Origin: Intoshia linei
Taxonomy: Eukaryota > Orthonectida > Rhopaluridae
Assembly (NCBI GenBank): GCA_001642005.1
Contig: LWCA01000436.1
Location: 1 to 27,870 of the forward strand
Direction: 5' to 3'
Length of the DNA: 27,870 nt
A model generated the notes under the pieces. The model had not been told where the DNA came from. It saw only the letters and a program-made list of their open reading frames with translations, and did no database searches. Positions 18,437 through 27,870 of the stretch are shown one piece after another. The position numbers and the translations under genes are program-made. Position 1 is the stretch's first letter, and each line of letters opens with the position of its first letter.

Positions 18437-21400
18437 ATGTTAAACTTTAATTTAGGAGCAATTATCAATGGATTCATTTCAACATCAGTAACAACATTGG
18501 AAAAGCGTTTCTATCTAAGCAGTAAAATGACTGGCTTTCTATCGGTATTTTATGATATTGTTGTCGTGTTCTTATTGATTCCAGTCAGCTTTTACGCAAC
18601 TCAATTTCATAAAATTCGTATAATTGGTATTTTATAAATTATATACATTATTCAATTAAAATTAACACCAAAATATGTAATCCTCAAGTAGTGATTAATA
18701 TATTATTAACATTGTAATGATAGTTAAAAATTATGTATTTACATAATTTCTAACTTTTTATGCTCGTGTTATATGTACTACAGTACCATTGTGCAGTGTT
18801 TAATTTACAAGATTGATGGATTAGTTTAATTTGAAAATGTACATGAATGATCGAGTTCTCCATATCTAGTGGTAAATGTAATTATGAATATATTACATTA
18901 ATTCAATATATGTGTGCGGTTTTGACCACGATGTTTGTATTTGATTTTGTAATTAATATCACGGAAATGATTGTAAACACTCCTGCAGTAATCGCAAAAC
19001 TATATAGTATATTTATGAGTCTTGTATGATTCAAATAAATGCATTATATGTAATTATAAATTTTTTAATTTAGCCATCAGCATCACTATTATGGGAATTG
19101 GATCGATATTGTTTTCAATGCCACAATTTTTTTCATCTTTATATCATTCTTTAAACTTGAATGATTCTTCTCAATATACTTGCTTACCAAGTAATGTTAT
19201 GATAATGGTTGGTTAATTTGTAAGAGTTTTGGTTTAGTCTTAATATTTAAATTTTAAAAATCAACGCATTATGGTATAATAGTATGTCATTCTTTCATAC
19301 GTATGCTTCATCATATACATTCATTATTTTTGTAATACCCTCTATTTTTTGAAGAATTTTTTTAAAAAATAGTAAAAGTTTCGAAAAAGAAAACATTTTC
19401 AATCAATAAACTTTGATATATATTTTTACATTGAGTGCATACTCTCAGTGCCAAACCTACGGTACCGAGCATCTCTTCAAATAAACTCGAAGAAATTTTT
19501 GTATAACAGGGACCTTATTTTTCGAAATTGAAAATTACAAAAGTATACCTATTTTTTTTGTTAAATTTAAAATTTAAACGGCAAAGTAAAAGATCCTTAG
19601 AGAAATGGATACGGGTATATTCCACTACGCTTATGATACCACTACCGTTGGTATAATTTTTTTTAGAGGCTTAATTTTCATTTCCGGTAGCCTTGCATTG
19701 CCCATAGGTTCGGCTCTACAATGGAGAGTCTGCATACATTAGATTTATATTGTAAAATTTGTAATGCATTATTTATATAAATTTGATTTAATTTAGAATC
19801 GGCATTCACGAAACTTGGCAAAATAGACATATTTAGTTATTCAATATTTCTAATTGCGCAAGGGCTTCATGGCATTGGATGTTCTGCATTGTTTACAGTT
19901 ACATATGTAACATTGGATGAAAATGTATCCCAAAAACAATCATCAATATATACTGGAATCCTATATGGATTCAGTGTATTTGGGCCAGCCATCGGATATA
20001 TTATTGGTGGAATGGCTTTAAATTTATACGGAGATTTCTATCGTGTTTCAACGTAAGTTTTTATTGTTAACTAGATCAGGGGTGCACAACCTTTCCACCA
20101 ATTCAGCCACAATGCTACTTTTCTCATTGATACTACGACCACACAAAATTTACTTCGACATTGAGAAAGTTTTCTCTGGATCCCAGAGTCTGGACCTAAA
20201 TTTTAGGTCTAATAAAATAATTTTGTTTAAATTTGAATATCAGCAAGTTTTAATTAATAATTTTCAATTGAATTAATCCTTAATTCACTCATAAATTAAC
20301 ACCATATTTGTCATTTATCTGAATCAGAATAAATAGCAATAGTAGGATTAATGCAGTGCTTCTCATGGGGGTGACCCCAAGGGGTGAATACGAAAATTTA
20401 GATGATTGTAGGCGAATCTACAATTTGCAACTTAAAATTTAAAAGTTGTACAATTTTCAACATATTTCATTAAATCATCCAATTTAATATAATCTTATGA
20501 GAAAAAACCAATATTTTACCAACCCTTAAGGAAGAAATCCCTTTTTACCAATATTTTTTTTTAAAAATCCATTTTTACCAAAATTTTAGAATAAAAACTA
20601 CCCTATCTGATTCCAAAAGAAAAAACCAAATTTTACCCACCCTTAAAAAAAATCGCTTTAACCAATATTTTTATGAAAGATCCCATTTTACCAAATTTTT
20701 AGATCAATAATTCTTCTGACTGATTCCATAAGAAAAAATTTAACAAATATCCTTTTACTAATATTTTTTTGAAAAAACATTAATCATTAATTTTTCGGAA
20801 AATAATTAATAATAATTGGACAACAAAAAAGAGTTCTTTTAAAAACCGATTTGTTGATACATTAGAGTGGAAGATATAAAAAAATATGTAAATATTAATA
20901 ATGACATAAAAAAACATATCAGTGACTACCTTGATTTTGTGTACCCTTCGCTAACATTTGAGAAACTAAGGCAAAGTCAAGAATGTAACTTTTTGATTAA
21001 AATATTTTAAATAGACCTTGAATAAAATCTCATTTTAACTTTTCAATTTGAAGTAAAATGATATATTACATTATGATCAGATGTATTGCCCACAGCCGCA
21101 CATAAACGCTCTCATGTTGTGCACCCCTGAACTAGATTGAGTGATATGTATTTCGTACAAATGACAGCTAGCTCTGCTAAAAATTCTATTATAAATTGTG
21201 ATTTTTTAAATTATAAACAGTAAGTGTTATTATTATTAGTGTTATTAACAGTAATTAAAAGTTTAAAGTGTAGTGTAGTGTAGTAAAAAGTGTAAATAAA
21301 CTATAACAGACAAACAGACACTCTCACGCAAACATTCAATTTATATAAGGAAAAGATTAATACATATATATATATATATATTTAATTTTTAGACCGAAAG

Positions 21401-24400
21401 GTATCGACATCAACAATAAAAATTGGTATGGTGCATGGTGGATATCATTTTTAGTTGGTGGTATTATATTACTCATTTCGAGTGTTCCAGCTTTTGGTTT
21501 CGGACATCATTTGCCACGTATTATTTATTTTTTATATTTTTGAAATTGTGCTCTACCAGGCTTGTCAGTCCGGTTAGACTCTAGAAACCCATACCCACAC
21601 AAAACTTTATTATTTGGAACTCATATTCCGTACAGTCTATTTTGTTACAAAATAATTTAATCGCGTACTACCTATCACGTTTTCAAGTACGTTTTTTGAT
21701 AAAGAAAACAAATTTCAATTTCAATAATAACCGTCATGGTACTCTTCCCATTGAAGGTAATTTACGGTACCGATGCTGTAATTTTTAAACTAAAATACAT
21801 AGTTACCTTTTTGGTAATAATAATAATGATAATAAAAATATCGTCCAGTTTCAAATCACAATTAAGCTTAAATTTATTTTATCAACTTAAATGATTTCTT
21901 CGTTCACTGATAACACTAACGTTCCATTTATTATTACTATTGTACTATTGTCCATTGTACAATTTCATACCATGAAACACCCAATAAATATACATATTTA
22001 GACTACGAACGGATAAAAAATGAAAGGATATCAGAAGCACACGGTTGTAATATAAATGAGGATTGTGTAAAAATATCTTTTGGTCGAAATTTATCAGAAT
22101 TACCGAAAACAATGCTTCGATTATGTAAAAACTCAACATATGTATTACTAATATTATGTGATTCATTCGATGCTTTATTACTAAATGCTTTCATAATATT
22201 TGCTCCAAAGGTTATGGAAACTCAATTTAATCTGTCTGCAAGTAAAGCATCCATTTTATGTGGTGCAGCTTTAACTCCGGCTGGAGTAACTGGAACCATT
22301 CTCAGTGGGTATTTGATTCGAAATATGAATGTAAAAAGTAAAATGAAATTTGGAGCCTTGATGTTTATTATATCTATACCGTTCATCCTTGCATTTTTGC
22401 TCAATTGTCCATCAACAAATATAATTGGAATACACGAAAAATATAAAAATAGGTATTTCAAAAATGGAATTGTTAACGAAAAAAAGCGTTATTGAAATAG
22501 AATTTACAGTGCGCGATAGTATGTTCAGATCTTAGACAAATTTCGAAAAAATTAAGTTATTTAAATAAAGCTGAACACACACACATATAAACAAAAATCG
22601 TGGAACATACTATATAATTAGGATGTATGGATGTCATCTCTAGCAAATTAAATGATGGTTACTTAGACGAAATCGATTTATAATTTATGATAATAAATAT
22701 ATGATAGGTTTATTTATTTGGTGTTTCGATTTTGCGTTTTTTATATTAATCTTTTTTTTACGAACTATGAAATATCCATATCTACTGAGAAATTTATATA
22801 TTAGAATGGGATCTGAACGTACTGTCAATTCACTAATTATTTGTATAAAATCGATAAAATTTTTTTTTTGTGTCTGGTGTACGTTACCATTTATTTAACA
22901 AACTAAGACTACTAGAAATTTTATATACTGAAATTGTAAGATAGATCTTTCTGGTTTTTCAATCTAAAGAGTCGGAACGATCCCAATCTAAAACGTAATT
23001 TACCATTATCAGTAATATCACTTAAATAACTTAAAATCTTTGAACACCCCCTTAAATGTAATGACAAATAAATTTAACAATTATGACAACTGGAAATTGT
23101 TGAGTGATCACTGATAATTATAATAACCCTTCAAATGTCATTAGAAAAATTTCATGTAAACTATCTACCCGCCTGTATCCCTTCGTCAATATTTAAAAAC
23201 ATGCTTTGTCCGCGCGTAACCGTTGTAGAATTCGATTATGAATCGTAAATGAGTGGGAAATATTATTTTTAGTTTGATTTTAATTAGTTAAAATTTAATT
23301 AATTTTTATTTTTATCAAATATTTTATATTTAACAGTACGAGCATCAATTTAATCGACAAATGCAATTCAAAGTGTCAATGTTCTGTAGATTATCAAGAG
23401 TATATATGCCAATATGACAACAAAACTCAACAATTGTACACATACGCTTCTCCATGTTTTGCAGGATGTTCAACGTCTTATTCTTCTTCGGTATATACTT
23501 TTTAAATCACATCTTATTATGATAGAAAGATTGTGCTTGTCTAGACCCAACATTACCACTAATGATGAAGGAAGAATGCAACAAACTGGTACCTAGTTGT
23601 CGCTCGCTTTATCCATTCTTAGTTATGATATTTATTGTAGTATTTCTTACTTTTATGGCCGCAACTCCGACTGTGCAAGCCATTATGAGGTAGTATAGTA
23701 TAATACATATAAAACATCATTAGATGTGTATTATTTACAGAGAGGTCCATCGCTGTAGGACTAGGCTGGATGGTTGCTCGCATTGTAGGTATATTTTAAT
23801 TGATAATTCTAGTTAGTTAATTGATTTTCTAAAAGTTGAGTTATATAAGTGAGCTTATCAGTTTTGGTTAAAAGCAGATTTCGGAACTTAAATTGTCGAA
23901 TTATAAGAATATATATAATATAATTTTTTCGGTATTCATTTCTGTTTATCTTATTTCTATAAAGTAAATATTAATTACAAAAAACATTAAAAAGTCACAG
24001 ATTTAAGTCATGGATACAATTAAAAGTTTTATTTAAATATATTATGGTTCAAATAACTTTTATGAATCCATTAAAATAAGACTACCAAAGATGTATTACC
24101 GTACTATTAGATTTTCAACGTGAATTTGTTTTTTTGGAATAATTAATGAGACATCTCATCTTAATTTTGGCGTTTTTTCTTGTGAATGTTGGTTTTCTTT
24201 TTCTCATTTTATTTCAAATTTCAATGAGTAAAAAAATAACGTTTTCAGTTAGTATAAATTTAATTTTATATTTTATATTACGTTGCTGTAGTGTCATAAA
24301 TTAATTAAAGTTTACAAAATTTTTTGAAAATTCAAATTAAAAATTCCGAAGGAATGAATTATATAGATTTTCACCCATATGTCTTTACTGGAAATGTGTA

Positions 24401-25541
24401 GAGGTTCAATACACACTTTTTTGAAATTGTAGATTTAAATTTTCAATTTTAACAATTTTTGAATTTTGATAATATATTAAAAATTATTTTTCACCGGGAA
24501 TGCGTAGATTTCTGGGGTTGAACTTTTGTATATATCAATTGGAATAAGCTCTATCAGAATAATTTTTTTTTAATTTTTGGACTGTTAATAATTTCACATT
24601 TGGTTTTAATAAAATATTTCGGAAAAAAAATATATGAATACTAAAATACTTTTTTGATTGTGAAGTCGTCACTTATTCGGATTGAAACTTTTTATGTGTG
24701 TTAACATGATACAACTCTACCACCTGTAAATTTTTTGAAATTTAAAAAAGGAAGGGAATTTGTGGTTTTGGCCATGAAGGTATAATTTTTTTAAGTTTAA
24801 ATTTATGATAATGTTTATGATTTTAAAATTCATATCAGCATATATATTTTTTTTTAAATTCTCCAACTCGTTTAATTTTCAAAAAGAGGAACAACAGGGG
24901 TTTTTGACCCTTAAGATGTGAAATTGGGAGGTTGAAATTTATCTTATTATACGCGGGGAAAAAAACTGTAATTGAAATGTGGTCTTTAAAAAATTCTAAG
25001 AATGCTAGTTATTTTAATAAAGTAGGACACACACACAGACAAACAAAAATCGCGTCTCATTTTGTATAAGTTAGGATTGCATATTATAATGAAATTAAAT
25101 GTAACTTTATTTTATTAATACAATTAGTTTTTTAATAAATACCTGGAAAATGGTATATATAAAAAAAATTTTAGCCACCTGATGCCAAGAGCTGAGGCAT
25201 ACATGAAATTATAATTAGATAAAATAAAACATCATAATATGTTTAGATTTAATATGTAATATTAACCTTTAGGGACAATACCAGGTCCAATACTATTTGG
25301 TTACATGATTGATGCAGCATGTTTAACAGATAATAAAAGAAATTGTTTATATTATGATTCACAGAAATTAGCTAAAGATATTATTATCGTTGGAGTTACG
25401 CTAAGAACAGTTGCATTTTTCCTTATACTCATAGCTAGTCTTACATATAAATCACCAAAAAAACATAGAATTGAATCTGATTATACTGACTCAACCGACA
25501 GTGACCAAGAAAATGTAATTAAACCGAATAAATTAAATTAA
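18437..25541 (+). CDS. SLCO/OATP family organic-anion transporter
   Basis: Nine exons: 18437-18626, 19074-19211, 19797-20052, 21393-21517, 22002-22452, 23337-23490, 23526-23689, 23724-23788, 25273-25541. They join to 603 residues, close to the usual 600-700. OATPs carry bile salts, steroid conjugates, prostaglandins or thyroid hormones across the plasma membrane; the substrate here is unknown. Motifs: TTLEKRF in helix 1; GPAIGYIIGG in helix 4; NWYGAWW (about residues 205-211), the core of the OATP signature before helix 6; a Cys-rich Kazal-like loop (387-450, CNSKCQCS ... SPCFAGC ... CACLD) before helix 9; ATPTVQAIMR and TIPGPILFGYMID near the end. The 34-bp intron 23690-23723 is the shortest seen. 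The start is doubtful: helix 1 is short from the ATG at 18437, and 'G|GA' after ttag at 18455 would also serve as a phase-1 acceptor from an unseen 5' exon. The introns carry Helitron and hAT insertions. Confidence 0.9.
20071..21356 (-). mobile_element. Short Helitron (about 225 bp) split by a hAT element
   Basis: On the minus strand it runs A|TCTTTTCCTTATATAAA ... tcatttgtac hairpin region ... CTAG|T. The 5' end is at 21356 and the 3' CTAG at 20071-20074. It is interrupted six bases from its 3' end by the hAT element 20077-21129. Without the hAT and one copy of its duplication the length is 225 bp. Its 5' region (TTTGCGTGAGAGTGTCTG, TTTGTCTG) resembles Helitron starts, though it differs from the 6471-7545 subfamily. 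Confidence 0.68.
20077..21129. mobile_element. Non-autonomous hAT element, 1053 bp, with perfect ends
   Basis: Perfect 14-bp terminal inverted repeats: CAGGGGTGCACAAC (20077-20090) and GTTGTGCACCCCTG (21116-21129). Perfect 8-bp target-site duplication aactagat (20069-20076 and 21130-21137). The interior has no transposase. It carries a block starting CAGTGCTTCTCATGGGGG near 20354, itself like a hAT terminus, followed by degenerate tandem units of roughly 120 bp containing ttttaccaa (about 20490-20770). It sits in OATP intron 3. Confidence 0.9.
21362..21382. repeat. (TA)n microsatellite next to a splice acceptor
   Basis: About ten TA repeats end roughly 10 bp before the acceptor (tttttag) of OATP exon 4. 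Length variation here could touch the branch-point region. Confidence 0.55.
22560..22623 (-). mobile_element. Helitron 5'-end fragment
   Basis: Minus strand: A|TCCTAATTATATAG, then gtttatatgtgtgtgtg, matching the 5' end of the 6471-7545 element. The rest of the element is missing. It lies in OATP intron 5. Confidence 0.6.
24360..25076 (-). mobile_element. Helitron of the 6471-7545 family, 3' end missing
   Basis: The 5' end on the minus strand is A|TCCTAACTTATACAA at 25076, followed by GTTTGTCTGTGTGTGTG. Collinear similarity with 6471-7545 runs back to about 24360, including ggaaatgtgtagagg and gggaatgcgtagatttct. No hairpin plus CTAG end was found to the left. It lies in OATP intron 8. Confidence 0.7.
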
Positions 25542-26928
25542 ATTATTTCTCAGTATATTAATTAAATTTGTTAAACATTTCACCATTTTTCGAAAACTTT
25601 AAATATAGACTTTTCTAATATATAATTGTGTAGCTGGTACTCTTCTGATTAGAACGATGTGGATCCCTGTATCTGGTCAGATAGACGGCTCGAGATATTG
25701 TGTTTTTGATCACGTTTCTACTATACTGTAATTGTAAACCACGAATGGCGATAATGCCGTACTAATAAAAATAGTATTTTTATTGCTTAGAAACAAAATG
25801 TTTTTGATTAATTTTTGATTAGAAAAATAAACATTTAAGTTAAATTTCAATTTATAAGTTTATTTACTACGATAAAGTACGACTTTTGTCGTACTTCTGG
25901 TCGCATTAGATAATGGTATCATTAAATGTGTTTAAATGCTGTCACAATATCATAACGCCGTGATTACTTCCAAATAAAAATATTTTTGAATAATTTACAC
26001 TGAAACCTGTCTACAATACAGCGTAAAACCTTGAACAAAATCGACAGTATATACAGAATAAATAATTAAATATAATAATATTTTAATTATTAGATAAACG
26101 TTTAAATAATTTTAAAGAAAGAAAGCCATTTATTCGATTAAATTAGTATTAATAAATTGTACCATGTATTAGTAATATGTTAAAGGAATTAAAAACTCTA
26201 GACTTATTTTTTTATTTTGCTAATTATTATATTACATATGTACACTTTAATTTTGTTCATTTTCATCTTTTTCTACAATTTTATTCCAATCAAGTATATT
26301 ACTATTACAACATTCGAACCAAATTTCAGAGTTTAACCCTACAATTCAAAAAATTATAATATTAATTAATATTTATAAAGTACATATTTATTTATTATAA
26401 AAGAAAGTGTAGTAACATTATATTATCATAGTACAAGTTTCTCTCTCCAACTTGCCATCCATTTTTTTGAAAACATTATTTTATTAACAGAGGCATGAGT
26501 GAATGAAAACATTTTTATACAAATTAATACTATTGAATTTGGTAACTTTGATTATTTTTCCTCGATTTCACCAAATTCTCTACTATGAAAAAAGCACGAC
26601 ATGTCCAATATTGTAGAACTATATCGAGAATACTTTATGTCAAAAATCGGGTACACTATATTTATATGCCACTATTTTTGCAAAAAATAAATATTTTTAA
26701 GTTTAATTTATTTTTATTTACCATTTTAATGGTCTAACGTTTTTTACCTCACCACATTTTTGGAAATCCCAAAAATAGCTAGTTGCAGGGAGATAACCGT
26801 ATTTTATTATTGTTGTGATTAAAGTTTATATAATTTTATAAATTAATTATTGGACAATGTACAATGTAAATCTTTTCATACATCTACATTTACTGTATTT
26901 ACATTTTAATCAATTATCTCATAATACA
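25542..26928. other. Convergent intergenic spacer between the OATP and PDE1-like genes
   Basis: Contains the 3' flanks of two convergent genes. A possible OATP poly(A) signal ATTAAA lies at 25561-25566. No further coding exon was recognised. A slightly less AT-rich stretch at 25630-25720 has no assignable function. Confidence 0.45.
25875..25896. repeat. Perfect hairpin, 9-bp stem with TTTT loop
   Basis: aagtacgac, tttt, gtcgtactt. It lies 334 bp beyond the OATP stop codon. It could be a 3' RNA structure or a chance palindrome. Confidence 0.5.
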
Positions 26929-26934
26929 TTTATT
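26929..26934 (-). promoter_or_regulatory. Poly(A) signal AATAAA of the PDE1-like gene (minus strand)
   Basis: The plus strand reads tttatt, giving AATAAA on the minus strand 16 nt beyond the stop codon at 26951-26953. Confidence 0.5.
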
Positions 26935-26950
26935 AATACATCTACATGTA

Positions 26951-27736
26951 TTAATAAGTAATCTCAAAATTTAAAATATTACAATTTACATTCGTTTTTT
27001 TTTCTATAAAAGTTACATTTCTTGAGATACCTTCATATACGTCTTCTTTGAAATCAATGAAACTATTACTTTTAGGAATTCCAACTTCGACATAATATTG
27101 TTGCAAAATCTTTTTCAACATTTTACTCAATAGTTCAAAACAAGGTTTCACAATATACGTTACAAAACCTGTAATAATAGAATAGAATAAACGGTTCATA
27201 GAACCATAAATTGATTAAAACAAAACTTAACAAAAATATGCTGAAATTTTTTAGATAATTATTTTATATATTACCTATTTGTGATTTGGCAATGTTGCAT
27301 GTGGATTCATTACATAATGGAGAAATGGGTATATTTAATTGCTTTTCCTTTTTTCCCTATAATTTTACATATTAACTAATTTTCTATGTTTCTATGACGT
27401 AAATACATTAACTATCTTTGTTGAGAGAGGTAAGGAGGTTCTCGGATATGTTAATTCCTCTTCTGTATCTTCAATACTTTCAATGTCACCTGGGTCACTT
27501 AGTTTATTCGATAAAAACGAGTCTAATTTATATTCTGTACTCTCAAACCATTTACACAATAGCTGTATTTTTACCTGATTAAAAAATTCCTTGGTTAGCA
27601 TTGTACTCCATTTACTGTGATATTTCCAAATTTTTGCGGGATGACTATGAAATATTTAATTAATGAAATTATATTTACCAGTTACCTGATATCCGCCGCA
27701 TGTAAAATCATTGATAGCGCCTTGACAGTTGTTATT
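26951..27736 (-). CDS. PDE1-like cyclic nucleotide 3',5'-phosphodiesterase, C-terminal part of the catalytic domain
   Basis: Four minus-strand exons, 27736-27686, 27644-27575, 27356-27275 and 27168-26951, give 139 residues and a stop. The gene continues past the right edge. The enzyme family hydrolyses cAMP and cGMP in the cytosol; PDE1 members are activated by Ca2+/calmodulin through an N-terminal region not visible here. Seen motifs: ILHAADIS, whose Asp is the fourth metal ligand of class I PDEs; HPAKIWKYH and EFFNQ, close to PDE1 'HPAK.W.LH' and 'EEFFLQ'; NIPISPLC; and SQIGFVTYIV, with the invariant purine-binding Gln and the clamp Phe. 'HPAK' and 'SQIGF' favour PDE1 over PDE4. Introns are 41, 218 and 106 bp. 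The 218-bp intron is open in frame for 56 codons and has a second possible donor at 27406. Neighbouring OATP is convergent. Confidence 0.85.
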
Positions 27737-27870
27737 CTTAAAATAGATAATAACTACATGCTGATACTAATCATATAATACTAAATAATAATGGTACTGA
27801 CTTTATAATATTGTTTTCCATGTTTAGTTATACAGTTTATTTTTTTAAATTTTTTTCTAGCTCAATTTTT

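Noticed and set aside
18847-19029. 60-codon open frame with a hydrophobic segment in OATP intron 1
   Set aside because: Exons 18626 and 19074 join directly in frame with a good family match, leaving no room for it. No homology was recognised.
22112-22461. Minus-strand open frames opposite OATP exon 5
   Set aside because: They are antisense shadows of a well-supported transporter exon and show no family signature.
26177-26359. 60-codon open frame in the spacer between OATP and PDE1-like genes
   Set aside because: Composition is that of random AT-rich DNA (runs of F, Y, N, I) with no domain or signal.

Overview
The window is nuclear DNA of an invertebrate animal. It is very AT-rich, and its genes are split by spliceosomal introns, many only 34-55 bp long. 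The proteins are animal families: Kunitz and von Willebrand A (vWA) domains, a Gly-X-Y collagen, an organic-anion transporter (SLCO/OATP), a PDE1-type phosphodiesterase and an SLC35E-type nucleotide-sugar transporter. The introns are full of Helitron and hAT elements. I cannot name the species. No bacterial operon, CRISPR array, rRNA or tRNA gene was seen.

Layout. (1) 365-890 (+): the last three exons of an SLC35E-like transporter, one intron being only 39 bp and in frame. (2) 1562-6391 (+): a five-exon secreted or surface protein with signal peptide, two Kunitz domains, two vWA domains and a hydrophobic C-terminus. (3) 6471-7545: a complete non-autonomous Helitron. (4) 8152-8482: a hAT-like MITE. 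(5) 9005-14461 (+): a 23-exon collagen gene, 508 residues as spliced here, whose Gly-X-Y exons are nearly all multiples of 9 bp. (6) 15571-18090: two imperfect copies of a transposase-like gene on the minus strand, abutting at a single N. (7) 18437-25541 (+): a nine-exon SLCO/OATP gene carrying a hAT element nested in a Helitron. (8) 26951-27736 (-): the last four exons of a PDE1-like gene, continuing past the right edge.

How the genes relate. The Kunitz/vWA gene and the collagen gene lie on the same strand about 2.6 kb apart. Together they hold the three module types combined in collagens VI and XXVIII (vWA, triple helix, Kunitz), and almost all their exon junctions are phase 1. I read them as two genes, because a stop codon and a poly(A) signal close the first, but a phase-1 donor near its end leaves a fused transcript possible. 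The transporters and the phosphodiesterase have no evident functional link to this pair.

The most notable observations are: a Kunitz domain that has lost both partners of one disulfide; a second vWA domain without its metal site; a collagen exon split by what looks like a gained intron; nested transposons with readable insertion order; a tandem duplication that may be an assembly artefact; and an alternative, coding-looking segment inside the PDE catalytic domain.
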